Positions 42,023-51,230 are shown, counted from the stretch's first letter. The stretch: 64,000 bases of DNA from DATAWK01 sp036267255 (GCA_036267255.1 DATAWK010000053.1:248001-312000), one strand, 5' to 3'. The notes: generated by a model not told the origin, from the sequence alone. Numbers and translations: made by a program.

Positions 42023-43792
42023 CTAACCCGCCACAGCCAGTTCTTCTTCCAGCATCTGTTTTTCAAACAACCGTGCGTAGTGGCCATTCCGCGCGACCAG
42101 CACATCGTGACTGCCAATCTCCGCAATCTGTCCATCCACCAGCACGGCGATCTGGTCGGCATGGCGCACTGTCGAAACGCGGTGCGAGATAAAGATCGTC
42201 GTTCGTCCGCGCAGCACAGCAGCCAGTTCATTCAGAATGCGCTCTTCCGTGTAGGTGTCCACACTGGCCAGCGCGTCATCCAGAATCAAAATAGACGGTT
42301 CCCGCACGATGGCGCGTGCAATGGCGGTGCGCTGTTTTTGTCCCCCGGAAAGCGTCAACCCGCGTTCGCCCACCATCGTTTCAAATCCACGGGGAAATTC
42401 CAGAAACTCATCGCGAATCGAGGCGATGCCTGCTGCAGCCAATACCTGTTCTTCCGTTGCTTCGGGAGTACCGAAGGCGATATTTTCTAGCAGCGTTTCG
42501 CTGAAAAGAAACGTCTCCTGGGGAACAAATCCGATGGTCTGCCGCAATGTCTCCAGGCGGTAATCCATCACCGGACGCCCATCCAGCAGCAACATGCCGC
42601 GCGGCACATCGAAGAGTCGCGGAATCAGGCTGACCAGTGTCGTTTTGCCCGACCCCGTCGGTCCAACAATCGCCAGGCTGCTGCCCGCGGGAATCTTCAG
42701 ATGGATGTCGCGCAGAACCATCGGCTGGCCGGCGCCGTACGAGAAGTTCAGATTGCGGAACTCAATGTCGCCGCGAATCGCAGCAGGCTCTGCCGCCATC
42801 GCTGCGACTTCCACCGGGAGCGTCTCGTCAGAGATGGTAGGCTCCGCAACGAGGATCTCATGCATTCTGACCATGGACGCCGTGCCGCGCTGCACAATGT
42901 TCACCACCCATCCCAGCGCAATCACCGGCCAGGTCAGCATCAGCATGTAGGTGTTAAAGGCAACGAACGCGGGGACCGTAATGCGGTGCGACAACACTTC
43001 ATGGCCACCCACCAGCAGCACCACCACCATCGACAGCCCAAGCAGAAACTCCAGCGTCGGCCACAGCATGCCCATCAGGCGCACCAGCAGCAGGCTGCGG
43101 CGGATATATTCTTTGTTGGCGGTTTCAAAGGAGCCGATCTCAGCTTCCTCCTGCGCAAACGCGCGCACCAGCCGAACGCCGGAGATGTTCTCCTGCACCT
43201 GCGCTGAAATATCCGAGAACATCGCCTGGATACGTTCAAAGCGCTCATGGATGCGCCGTCCGAAATACTGCACCAGCACACTGGCTACAGGCAACGGGGC
43301 AAACGCCATCAGCGTCAGCCATGGGCTGATGCGCAGCATGAAGAACAGCGCGCCAATGGTAAACAGCAGCGTGTTGGCGCTGTACATGATCGCCGGCCCC
43401 AGCAGCATGCGCACCGCGTTCAGATCGTTCGTGGTCCGCGCCATGATGTCGCCCGTGCGATGCTCCTGAAAATAGGAGAGCGACTGCCGTTCCAGCGAAA
43501 GCAGCAGATCGTTGCGCAGGTCGTACTCAATATCGCGGGAAATGCCAATCAGGATCCAGCGTGTGAGGAAAAGAAAGACGCCCTTGGAGATTGCCAGACC
43601 AATCAGCAGCAACGCGTCGATCAAAATACTTTCCCGGGTCAGATGGTGCGTCAGGTCATCGAACGCGCGGCGAATCACCTGGGGGAACAGGATCCAGAGT
43701 GCATTGCTGGCGACCACGCAGACCGCGCCTGCGATGTAGCCGCGGCGATACCGCCGCATATAAGGAAACAATGGTCGCAGCTGCTGAAGCAT
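42023..43792 (-). CDS. ABC exporter, fused permease-ATPase (MsbA/LmrA type)
   Basis: This is a 589-residue protein starting at ATG 43792 (MLQQLRPLF). The N-terminal half has six membrane segments with the typical cytoplasmic loop ISRDIEYDLRNDLLLSLERQ. The ATPase domain (about 345-589) carries the Walker A VGPTGSGKTTLVS, the Q-loop GFVPQETFLFS, the signature LTLSGGQKQRTAIARAIVRE, Walker B SILILDDALASVDT and the H-loop FISHRVST. It probably acts as a homo- or heterodimer. Its place after the LptF-LptG fusion, in the same minus-strand run, suggests an envelope-lipid substrate, which is inference. Confidence 0.93.
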   Translation of the reverse strand: MLQQLRPLFPYMRRYRRGYIAGAVCVVASNALWILFPQVIRRAFDDLTHHLTRESILIDALLLIGLAISKGVFLFLTRWILIGISRDIEYDLRNDLLLSLERQSLSYFQEHRTGDIMARTTNDLNAVRMLLGPAIMYSANTLLFTIGALFFMLRISPWLTLMAFAPLPVASVLVQYFGRRIHERFERIQAMFSDISAQVQENISGVRLVRAFAQEEAEIGSFETANKEYIRRSLLLVRLMGMLWPTLEFLLGLSMVVVLLVGGHEVLSHRITVPAFVAFNTYMLMLTWPVIALGWVVNIVQRGTASMVRMHEILVAEPTISDETLPVEVAAMAAEPAAIRGDIEFRNLNFSYGAGQPMVLRDIHLKIPAGSSLAIVGPTGSGKTTLVSLIPRLFDVPRGMLLLDGRPVMDYRLETLRQTIGFVPQETFLFSETLLENIAFGTPEATEEQVLAAAGIASIRDEFLEFPRGFETMVGERGLTLSGGQKQRTAIARAIVREPSILILDDALASVDTYTEERILNELAAVLRGRTTIFISHRVSTVRHADQIAVLVDGQIAEIGSHDVLVARNGHYARLFEKQMLEEELAVAG

Positions 43793-43871
43793 GGGTAACC
43801 TGATCCTTCGATGACTCTTCGTCCGTAATCTATTGTAGTGAATCGTGCGCTTGCTTTCGCAGGTCGCAACC

Positions 43872-46214
43872 TCACGTTGGGGTTCGCAGCAGCAAATAAC
43901 CGCCCGCCAGCGCAAACAGCAGGTCCGGAGACCATGCCGCAAGCGCCGCAGGCAAGGTATTCACGTTGCCCATGGCCTCAAAAAGTCCTGCGGCCACCCA
44001 ATACGCAATGGCGACACCAATGGCGACAGCAACCCCGGTCAGCGATCCTCGGCGCCCCATCGAAAGCGCAAACGGAACCGCCAGGATGGCCATCACCAGC
44101 GTGACCAGCGGGTAAGCCAGTTTTTTGTTCAGTTGTACGCGCAAAGGCAGCGTATCAAACCCACCCTCGCGCAGGTCGCGGATGTATCGCGCCAACTCCG
44201 TGAACGTCATCTCCGAGGACTGCAGGTCTTCTTTTTTGAAGTACTGCGGAGTCTCCTCAATTTTCGGAAAAACGTGAACGTCGAAGGTTGCATAGGAGGA
44301 GACAGTACCGTTGTCAAAGGTTCGCACCCATCCTTTTTCAAATATCCACTGGCGCAGGTGCGGCTCCCAGTAGACGTTGGCGGCGAAAATGCGGCGCACC
44401 AGCTGGAAACTGTTGGGTTGAAATTCAAAGACGGTCAGGTTCGCGAACTGGTTTGCCGTGGAATCAAAAAATTCGTAATAGAAAATCTGCTCGGGAACGC
44501 CCGGTTTGTGTTCCCCAAAGATCCACTGCCGGTCTGGCCGCAGAAAAGTCCGTGGCGGCTTGCCTTTGATGATGCTGCGCAGCGCCTCCTGCCGTCGGTT
44601 CGCCGTCGGCAGGTAGAACTGGTCAAAGCTGAACAGCGCCACCGAGAGGATGGCCGCAATCACAAAGATCGGCAGAATCATGCGATACAGGCTGACTCCG
44701 GCAGCCTTCATGGCCGTCAATTCATTGGAGCGTTGAAATACGCCGATAGTTACCAGCACGGCAATCAGCACACTCAGCGGGGTCAGAACATAAATCATGC
44801 TTGGCATCAGATTCAGCAGATATTCCAGCACAATGGCAGGCGCCGCGTGATTGTGGATAATGTCCCCCATCAACTCAAAAAACGAGAAGACGAGCGAAAG
44901 CATGATAAAGGTGACTTCCACCAGGGCAAAGCTGGTGAGAAACTCGCGCAGCACATAGTCATCCAGAATCAGCGGGAACCCGTTGGACGGTTTGCGCACG
45001 CTGACGGCAGCCAGTGCGCTCCCCGCGGATGTTTTACGCCGGAAGAAGTTGCCGATCTGCGCCAGGGCCGGCATGGCGGGGAAGCGCACATAGCCGCGGG
45101 TCATCTGGTACAGCATCAGCAGGCCGGCAATGGCAAAGATCACATTGGCAGACCATACTCCCACCAGCACCGGCAGCTTGCCCTGCCGTGCCAGCGCAAC
45201 TCCCGTCGAAGAGAAAAAATAGTAGATGAACACCAGCAAAATCGTCAGAACAAATCCCGTACTTTTGCCGCCTCGTTTGGAGGAAAGTCCGAGAGGTATG
45301 CCCAGCAGCATCAACACCAGGCACGCCGTCGGATAGGCGTATCGTTTCTCCAGCTCGATTTGGAACCAGCGGCCATCCGGCTTGTGAGCCAGCTCCATCA
45401 GTGCGCCATTGGACATCGCCAGCACGGGCGTATCGCCGCGGCCCACGCGCACGTTTCCCTGGTCGTTGTCACTCAACTGGATGGGCAGGTCCGTCTCAGC
45501 GAAGGTGGAAATGTTATAGGAGGTTGGATCGTTGGCAATCAACTCATGCTGCTGGCCATCGCGCAGTCGCATGCTCAACGTATGGTTGCCGCCGTTGATG
45601 ACGGTAGCGCGCTCCGCAGTTGTAACCTTCGGGGTCTGCGGATCGCTGATGTCTGCAAGAAAAACATTTCTCCAGACAGAAACGCCTCGTCCTGTATGAA
45701 CATTCTGCACATAGAGAACGGAATTGCGCAGATCTTCATAGAAAACGCGCGGCTGTACTTCAAAGGAAACCTGCGAATCGCCAATATCTTTTTTCAGATG
45801 GAACAGTGCCGTCGCTGCTTTGGGTGCCAGATACAGTGAATTTGCCAGGCCAAGAATCCATGCCGCCACGGCAACAATGGCGACGATCCGGACAAAATGA
45901 AAGACGCCGAAGCCGCAGGCCCGCATCGCGGTGATTTCACTGTCGGCAGCCAGGCGGCTCAGTCCCAGTAGAATGCCGACCAGTGCTGCCATGGGAATCG
46001 TGTAGGTCAGCACTTCCGGCAACGCATACACGATCAGCTCGATGGCATTGGTCAGCGAGGCGCTGTCGCGCACCACCAATTCTAAAATGCTGCCCAGGTC
46101 GCGCATGAACAGCACAAACGTGAAAAGCGCCAGCCCAATCAGCATGTGGGAGACGACTTCGCCGAGAATGTAGCGGGTAAAAATGCGCACAATAGATTTG
46201 CCTGCAGCTTGCAA
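43872..46214 (-). CDS. Fused LptF-LptG lipopolysaccharide export permease
   Basis: This 780-residue protein contains two complete YjgP/YjgQ permease units. The first (about 1-385) has TM segments at 15-40 and 60-100, an extended beta region (about 130-290) and four TM-like segments at about 295-385. The second (about 415-780) repeats this pattern from LREFLTSFALVEVTFIML through QLNKKLAYPLVTLVMAILAV. E. coli uses two separate subunits (about 360 aa each) with LptB. The start is TTG 46214 with AAGAAGAAAG upstream; a GTG at 46190 is an alternative. No LptB or LptC is encoded in this window. HK-RR genes lie upstream. Confidence 0.88.
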   Translation of the reverse strand: MQAAGKSIVRIFTRYILGEVVSHMLIGLALFTFVLFMRDLGSILELVVRDSASLTNAIELIVYALPEVLTYTIPMAALVGILLGLSRLAADSEITAMRACGFGVFHFVRIVAIVAVAAWILGLANSLYLAPKAATALFHLKKDIGDSQVSFEVQPRVFYEDLRNSVLYVQNVHTGRGVSVWRNVFLADISDPQTPKVTTAERATVINGGNHTLSMRLRDGQQHELIANDPTSYNISTFAETDLPIQLSDNDQGNVRVGRGDTPVLAMSNGALMELAHKPDGRWFQIELEKRYAYPTACLVLMLLGIPLGLSSKRGGKSTGFVLTILLVFIYYFFSSTGVALARQGKLPVLVGVWSANVIFAIAGLLMLYQMTRGYVRFPAMPALAQIGNFFRRKTSAGSALAAVSVRKPSNGFPLILDDYVLREFLTSFALVEVTFIMLSLVFSFFELMGDIIHNHAAPAIVLEYLLNLMPSMIYVLTPLSVLIAVLVTIGVFQRSNELTAMKAAGVSLYRMILPIFVIAAILSVALFSFDQFYLPTANRRQEALRSIIKGKPPRTFLRPDRQWIFGEHKPGVPEQIFYYEFFDSTANQFANLTVFEFQPNSFQLVRRIFAANVYWEPHLRQWIFEKGWVRTFDNGTVSSYATFDVHVFPKIEETPQYFKKEDLQSSEMTFTELARYIRDLREGGFDTLPLRVQLNKKLAYPLVTLVMAILAVPFALSMGRRGSLTGVAVAIGVAIAYWVAAGLFEAMGNVNTLPAALAAWSPDLLFALAGGYLLLRTPT

Positions 46215-46272
46215 TGCAGGGCTTTCTTCTTAGTGTAGCGCCACGCGGAGCACGCTCATTGGATGCCGGGGT

Positions 46273-47028
46273 TTACTGCGAAGACTCTCCGTTCGGTAGA
46301 AAACGATAGCCCACCCCGCGAACGGTCTGCAGATGGACCGGCTGGCTTGGGTCGTCCTCCAGGTAGCGGCGCAGGCGCACGATAAAGTTATCGATGGCGC
46401 GCGTGTCGGTATCCTCGTGAAGATGCCAAACCTGCTCCAGAATTTCTTTGCGCGCAATCGCACGGCCCGGGTTCTGTATCAGATGCCGCAACAGCTCTGC
46501 TTCCATCAGCGTCAGCTGGATATGTTTGGTCGCCGTGCGCAGCTCCAGCAGGGAAAAGTCGATGGTCTTGTCGGAGAAACTGTAAACATCCGGCGTTGCG
46601 GGGACTGCAGGCTTGTTCTGCGTTTGTGCCGGAGTCCAACGCATCCGGCGTAACAAACCATGCAGCCGCGCCAGCAGAATCGACAGGTCGAAAGGCTTGG
46701 CCAGATAATCGTCAGCTCCTGCGGCAAACCCCTCCAGCACATCCTCCGGGCGCCCCCGCGCCGTCAGCATCAACACCGGTGTGTAGTTTTGCGCGCTGCG
46801 CAACGCCGCTGCCACAGAGAATCCATCCTGTCCCGGCAACATCACATCCAGCAGAATGGCATCGAAATGCGTCTTGTCGGTCAGCAGCAATTGCAAGGCA
46901 GCTTCGCCATCCCCGGCAATCACCGTCTCGTAGCCTTCGGCCTGCAGGTTGAAGAGCAGGCCCTGCGCCAGGTGGGCTTCATCCTCCACAACAAGTACGC
47001 GGTGATGGGGATTGGCAGGCAGGTTCAT
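46273..47028 (-). CDS. OmpR-family response regulator
   Basis: This 251-residue regulator has an N-terminal receiver: VLVVEDEAHLAQGLLF with the acidic pair, phosphoacceptor Asp in FDAILLDVMLPGQDGFSV (about 58) and the conserved Lys in DYLAKPFDLSILLAR. A linker of about 25 residues leads to an OmpR/PhoB winged helix (about 150-245) with the recognition helix in TDTRAIDNFIVRLRRYLEDD and the wing in VRGVGYRFLPNGES. It is coupled to the histidine kinase gene (8 bp gap). Target genes are unknown, though the LptFG/ABC genes directly downstream are obvious candidates. Confidence 0.93.
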   Translation of the reverse strand: MNLPANPHHRVLVVEDEAHLAQGLLFNLQAEGYETVIAGDGEAALQLLLTDKTHFDAILLDVMLPGQDGFSVAAALRSAQNYTPVLMLTARGRPEDVLEGFAAGADDYLAKPFDLSILLARLHGLLRRMRWTPAQTQNKPAVPATPDVYSFSDKTIDFSLLELRTATKHIQLTLMEAELLRHLIQNPGRAIARKEILEQVWHLHEDTDTRAIDNFIVRLRRYLEDDPSQPVHLQTVRGVGYRFLPNGESSQ

Positions 47029-47036
47029 AGCTCCGT

Positions 47037-47960
47037 TTACAATTCCGCCTCGTGGCTTTCCAGCAGCCGGGGCAGTTGCAGCGTAATCGTTGTGCCGCGG
47101 CCCTCGCCTTCGCTATACGCCGTTGCATCGCCGCCGTGCTGGCGTGCAATCGTACGCACCAGAAACAGTCCCAGTCCGGTTCCCTTGGCTCGCAGCACCG
47201 CCATGCTGGGCACGCGGTAGAAGCGTCGAAAAACGCGCTTCAGGTGCGAAGGCGGAATACCAATGCCGGAGTCCGTAATGTGCACCACCACCCAGGCATC
47301 ATGCTCCACGCCAATGCGCACCAGGATCTTCGGCGCTCCCGCGGAGTACTTCACCGCGTTGTCCAACACATTCTGCACCGCCGAACGCAGGTCTTCCAGA
47401 TTGCCAAGCACCACGGCGGGGACGCCGCCATTTTCCTGCTGCAGTGTTACGGCATCGGTTGCCAGATGGTGCCGCACTCGAAGAACGTCGATGCATTCCT
47501 GTGCCAGCGATACAAGATCAATTTGGATGCGCATGCTGTCGCTCTGGCGTTGGCCCAGTTCGCCTGCCTTCAGTACCTGCTCCACGGTCGACAGCAACCG
47601 GTCGCTGTCCGACAGCATCACGCGATAAAATTCCTGCCGCTGCGCTTCATCCAGTTGCCTTCGTTGCAGCGTCTCCAGGTACAGTCGAATCGACGCAATG
47701 GGCGTCTTCAATTCATGTGTCACGGCATTCAGAAAACTGTCCTGCCGCTCGTTGCGCCGGACCTCCCGCACCAGAAAGATCGTGTTCAGCACCAGTCCGG
47801 CAATCAAAATCGCGAAGAAGATCAGGCCCAGTACCAGGGGAAAGATCTCCCGCCAGTTCAGGATCACCCAGCCGACATACAGCGCCAGCGCCAGCGCCAC
47901 CAGGCAGGCGCCCAGCGTGATGAAGAATGCGATGGCCCCGGTACGGCGTGTGTTTTGCAT
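47037..47960 (-). CDS. Intramembrane-sensing sensor histidine kinase
   Basis: This 307-residue kinase has two membrane segments (about 8-32 and 40-65) with only a few residues between them, so there is no periplasmic sensor domain. A H-box DSFLNAVTHELKTPIAS (phospho-His about 79-85 region) is followed by the N box AVQNVLDNAVKYS, G1 ITDSGIGIP, F box RVFRRFYRV and G2 GTGLGLFLV. Such small kinases usually sense within the membrane or through an accessory transporter. Adjacent LptFG and ABC genes make a link to envelope transport plausible. It is coupled to the response regulator gene. Confidence 0.9.
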   Translation of the reverse strand: MQNTRRTGAIAFFITLGACLVALALALYVGWVILNWREIFPLVLGLIFFAILIAGLVLNTIFLVREVRRNERQDSFLNAVTHELKTPIASIRLYLETLQRRQLDEAQRQEFYRVMLSDSDRLLSTVEQVLKAGELGQRQSDSMRIQIDLVSLAQECIDVLRVRHHLATDAVTLQQENGGVPAVVLGNLEDLRSAVQNVLDNAVKYSAGAPKILVRIGVEHDAWVVVHITDSGIGIPPSHLKRVFRRFYRVPSMAVLRAKGTGLGLFLVRTIARQHGGDATAYSEGEGRGTTITLQLPRLLESHEAEL

Positions 47961-47980
47961 AGAAAAAGTAAAGAGCTAGA

Positions 47981-48090
47981 GCAAAAGCACAGAAGGTGTA
48001 AGGGGAAGAATCGCTCTTGGCGCAACCGTTCTATCAAAGAACGGCTGCCCATACTCTCAACTCACCACATCACAGTATCTGTGCTTTTGC
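47981..48090. repeat. 110-bp inverted-repeat element
   Basis: Outer arms GCAAAAGCACAG (47981-47992) and CTGTGCTTTTGC (48079-48090) are perfect 12-bp inverted repeats. Between them is a 7-bp hairpin CCGTTCT/AGAACGG (48026-48044). The distal arm with its flank (AACTCA...CAGTATCTGTGCTTTTGC) recurs at 12126-12156. It lies between the histidine kinase gene and the desaturase terminator and looks like a small non-coding dispersed element. Confidence 0.5.
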
Positions 48091-48104
48091 GTGAAACAGA
48101 ACGC

Positions 48105-48141
48105 CAAAGAAAAACGCCTGACCGCAGTATAGCGGCCAGGC
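48105..48141 (-). terminator. Intrinsic terminator of the desaturase gene
   Basis: On the minus strand a stem GCCTGGCCGC/GCGGTCAGGC (plus-strand 48116-48125 and 48132-48141, one mismatch) is followed by GTTTTTCTTTGG, a good U tract. It begins 26 bp after the desaturase stop at 48167. Confidence 0.8.
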
Positions 48142-48166
48142 GCAGGAAACTTCTTCAGCAGGCAGC

Positions 48167-49168
48167 CTATGCTATCGACGCACCTGCAGGGCGCGGGTCG
48201 GCGGGATCGAACTTCGCGACCTTCACCTGCTTGGCCAGTCCCAGCTTTTCCAGCAGCCAGATGCCGTAATAGTTCGGATCGATCTCATACCAGGCCAGTC
48301 CGTGCCGTGCGGAAACCGGATGTGCGTGGTGATTGTTGTGCCAGCCTTCGCCGCCGGTCATCAGCGCTACCCACCAGTTGTTGCGGGAATCATCCCGCGT
48401 CTCAAAGCGGCGCGAGCCCCACAGGTGTGTGGCCGAATTCACCAGCCAGGTTGCATGCAGGCCCAGCGTTACACGCATGAAAATGCCCCACAGCACCCAT
48501 GACCATCCACCCAGCGCCAGCAGAACAAAGCCCAGCGTCGTCAGCGGAATCCAGTGGTACTTGCTCAGCCAGACATAAAAGCGGTCTTTTGCAAGGTCCG
48601 GTGCGTAACGCGACAGAATAGCCGTTTCGCTATGCATGGCCTTGCCGTTCAGGATCCAGCCGGCATGCGCCCACCAGGTGCCTTCGCGCGGTGTGTGCGG
48701 GTCGCCGGTGTGATCGCTGTTCTGGTGATGCACACGGTGCGTGGCTACCCAGAAAATCGGACCGCCTTCCAGCGCCAGCGTGCCGCAAACCGCAATGCAA
48801 TACTCCAACCACTTGGGAACTTTGTAGCCGCGATGCGTCAGCAGCCGATGATAGCCCATGCCGATGCCGATATTGATGGCAACGAAGTAGGTAATCGCAG
48901 CCACGACCAGCGCGCTCCAGCTAAAGAAAAACAGCGCGATAAACGCGCCGATGTGAAAGGCTGCGAAGAACATCGTTGTGCTGGAGGTCATCGTGCCCTG
49001 TTGCCGGGCGCGGCCCATCTGCGGAACTTCCGGTTTGTGCCGCGCCAGCTTTTCTACCTCAGCTGGCGAAATCACGGGGAGGGCTGTCGCTACAGTGGCA
49101 GCATTTGCGGAGATCTCTACGGGTTCAACAGTCGCCGCGGAATCAAGGGAAGTAGGGGTCACAAACAT
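48167..49168 (-). CDS. Acyl-CoA/fatty acid delta-9 desaturase
   Basis: This is a 333-residue di-iron membrane desaturase. The three histidine boxes are HRLLTHRGY, HRVHHQNSDH and HNNHHAHPV, in the expected order. Four hydrophobic segments are visible. The N-terminal about 55 residues are polar. It introduces a cis double bond into saturated acyl chains using O2 and an electron donor, tuning membrane fluidity. Family is stearoyl-CoA desaturase-like (FADS). It follows the receiver-GGDEF gene by 166 bp and has a clear terminator. Confidence 0.92.
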   Translation of the reverse strand: MFVTPTSLDSAATVEPVEISANAATVATALPVISPAEVEKLARHKPEVPQMGRARQQGTMTSSTTMFFAAFHIGAFIALFFFSWSALVVAAITYFVAINIGIGMGYHRLLTHRGYKVPKWLEYCIAVCGTLALEGGPIFWVATHRVHHQNSDHTGDPHTPREGTWWAHAGWILNGKAMHSETAILSRYAPDLAKDRFYVWLSKYHWIPLTTLGFVLLALGGWSWVLWGIFMRVTLGLHATWLVNSATHLWGSRRFETRDDSRNNWWVALMTGGEGWHNNHHAHPVSARHGLAWYEIDPNYYGIWLLEKLGLAKQVKVAKFDPADPRPAGASIA

Positions 49169-49334
49169 ACCTCAGAGATGCAATTCACGTGCTATCTCTG
49201 ACCATATCAGCGCGGGCCGAGGGCCTTTTGTAACAGTTTTGTAATTGCGTTGCGGGGGCAGGGAATCACACCCATAACTGTTGCATTCTCGATCAGCGGT
49301 CCAGGTTGAAAAACCCGGAGTTCCCGCGCAGTTG

Positions 49335-50309
49335 CTAGATTTTTTGATTCAGCACCGGCTTGCGGCGCGCTTCCGGCAGCACTGCTTGCGTGCCGTCCAC
49401 CGTGTCATAGACGGATACGCAGTCGCGTCCCCGCAGTTTGGCCGACGCCAGCGCGCGTTCGGCCTCGCGCAGCACAATCAGCGGCGAACGGCCCAGACTC
49501 TCGGCCACGCCAAAGCTGGCGGTAATGTGCAGGTCCGTCCCATCCACGGTAAAGGCGCGTCGAGAGATGACCTGTCGCAGGCGCTCGGCTTGTTGTTCCG
49601 CATGCTGCACCAGGCAGCCCGGCAGCGCGATTAGAAATTCATCTTCGCCAAATCGTCCAATCATGTCGTAGCTGCGCAGCTGGTTGCGCAGCCGGCTGTG
49701 CAGCAGGGGCAACAGCTTGTCGCCCATCGCGTAACCGTGGCGCAGGTTCAGGTCCGTAAAGCGATCGATATCCATCAGCAGCAGGCTCGCGGGCGTCCGC
49801 AATCGCTGCACCCGGTCCGTTTCCTGGAACAGCAGGTCCAGCATCGCCTCGCGCCGCCATGCCCCGGTCAGGGGATCGTGCGTGGCGTGGAACTCCAGTG
49901 CCCCCGCAGAATCCGTAATCTCCTGATAGACGCTCTGCACGCGCTCCCCGGTGCGGATGCGCATGCGCAGCTCCGACCGGTCCACGGGCTTCACCAGAAA
50001 TTCGTCAATCCCCGCGTCGGTGGCCATGGCCACTTCGTCGGTGCTCGGCGTGCCGCTCATCAGCATCAGCCACAACTGCCGCCGCCGGATCCGCCGCCGG
50101 ATCTCCATCGCCACTTCCATCCCGCTCATCAACGGCAGGTTCGAGCTCAACAGCGCCATCTCCGGCGTGTCGGCATCCTGCAGGCGTTGCAGCGCGGCCA
50201 GGCCGCTCTCCACACGCTCGACCGAATATTTCAAGGACTCCAGCATCGCCGTCAGCTTCGCGGCATGGTCGGGGTCGGGTTCAGCAAGCAGAATGCGGCG
50301 CTCGTGCAT
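49335..50309 (-). CDS. Receiver-GGDEF protein with degenerate key residues
   Basis: This is a 324-residue protein. An N-terminal receiver-like domain (1-120) has the acidic start AEPDPD and conserved Lys in FLVKPVD, but the phosphoacceptor position in MALLSSNLPLMSG is Ser, not Asp. The GGDEF domain (about 140-300) reads GRFGEDEFLIALPG, with Glu at the second Gly of GGDEF; an RxxD inhibitory site (RSYD, 212-215) is present. The catalytic Asp/Glu and the LLMDIDRF metal site are kept. It may therefore be an unphosphorylatable, weakly active or purely c-di-GMP-binding protein. It is cotranscribed with mqnD (63 bp). Confidence 0.87.
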   Translation of the reverse strand: MHERRILLAEPDPDHAAKLTAMLESLKYSVERVESGLAALQRLQDADTPEMALLSSNLPLMSGMEVAMEIRRRIRRRQLWLMLMSGTPSTDEVAMATDAGIDEFLVKPVDRSELRMRIRTGERVQSVYQEITDSAGALEFHATHDPLTGAWRREAMLDLLFQETDRVQRLRTPASLLLMDIDRFTDLNLRHGYAMGDKLLPLLHSRLRNQLRSYDMIGRFGEDEFLIALPGCLVQHAEQQAERLRQVISRRAFTVDGTDLHITASFGVAESLGRSPLIVLREAERALASAKLRGRDCVSVYDTVDGTQAVLPEARRKPVLNQKI

Positions 50310-50372
50310 GGCTATCCGTCTTCTTTATCGACAGCCCGCGCGCGCAGCTTTACCGGGAAGAGAAGGGAATTG

Positions 50373-51230
50373 TCAGCCGACAAAATCCACGTGCACCGCA
50401 TGCGGAATGATCCCACGCTCCTGCCCCATCGCCAGCAGCCGCCGGATGGCTTCCTTGCCGTCCTCGCCGTAATCGATGGTGCGCTCATTCACATACATGC
50501 CGACAAACTGGTTGGCGTCCGGCGTGTTCAGATCGCGCGCATACTGCATGGCATGGCGCAGCGCCTCGTCGCGATGCTCCAGCGCATAGCGAATGCTTGC
50601 CCGCAGCGCCTGGTTCATCTGCTGGTGCAGCTTCGCACCCAGGTCGCGCCGGATGGCGTTTCCACCCAGCGGCAGCGGCAGCCCGGTCTGCTCGCGCCAC
50701 CATTGCCCCACGTCCAGAATCAGGTGCAGCCCATCGCGCGCATATGTCAACTGGCCTTCGTGGATAATCAACCCCGCGTCGAACTTGCCCGCCAGCACCT
50801 GCGGAATGATCTGGTCAAACGGCACAATCTCCGTCTCCACATCCGGCAGAATGATGCGCAGCATCAGGTTCGCCGTCGTCAGCTTGCCCGGAATCGCCAC
50901 CCGCAGCTTGCGCACCTGGTCGAGCGTGTACGGCTGCCGGGCAACGATCATCGGCCCATAGCCTTCGCCCACGCTGCCGCCGCACGGCATCAGCGCGTAT
51001 TTCTCCTGCACGTACGGATAGGCGTGGAAGGAGATCGCCGTCACGTCATAGAAGGCCTCGTGCATCGCCTTCTGGTTCAGCGTCTCAATGTCGGTCAGCG
51101 TGTGGGTAAACTTCAGCCCCGGCATCGTCACCTTGTCGGTGGCCAGCGCGTAGAACATAAAGGCATCGTCCGAATCCGGACTGTGCGCAATGGAAATCTC
51201 TCGTACCTGCGAAGGAGTTGCTGTTGTCAT
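50373..51230 (-). CDS. mqnD: 1,4-dihydroxy-6-naphthoate synthase
   Basis: This is a protein of about 285 residues in the futalosine menaquinone pathway. ATG 51230 is chosen over GTG 51242. MqnD converts cyclic dehypoxanthine futalosine to 1,4-dihydroxy-6-naphthoate. The fold is a periplasmic-binding-protein-like domain; motifs are AHSPDSDDAFMFYAL, SFHAYPYVQEKYALMPCGG, VGEGYGPMIVAR, IPGKLTTANLMLRI and FDAGLIIHEGQL (the last holds the conserved His near the active site). It shows the organism makes menaquinone by the alternative route. No other mqn gene is in the window. Confidence 0.93.
   Translation of the reverse strand: MTTATPSQVREISIAHSPDSDDAFMFYALATDKVTMPGLKFTHTLTDIETLNQKAMHEAFYDVTAISFHAYPYVQEKYALMPCGGSVGEGYGPMIVARQPYTLDQVRKLRVAIPGKLTTANLMLRIILPDVETEIVPFDQIIPQVLAGKFDAGLIIHEGQLTYARDGLHLILDVGQWWREQTGLPLPLGGNAIRRDLGAKLHQQMNQALRASIRYALEHRDEALRHAMQYARDLNTPDANQFVGMYVNERTIDYGEDGKEAIRRLLAMGQERGIIPHAVHVDFVG

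Noticed and set aside
42023..43792. The ABC exporter as the LptB partner of the LptF-LptG fusion
   Set aside because: It has its own six membrane segments fused to the ATPase, whereas LptB is a stand-alone ATPase.
43845..45839. 664-codon plus-strand frame opposite the LptF-LptG gene
   Set aside because: It is antisense to a clear membrane permease; the translation is His/Gln/Arg-rich without any fold, as expected from a shadow frame.
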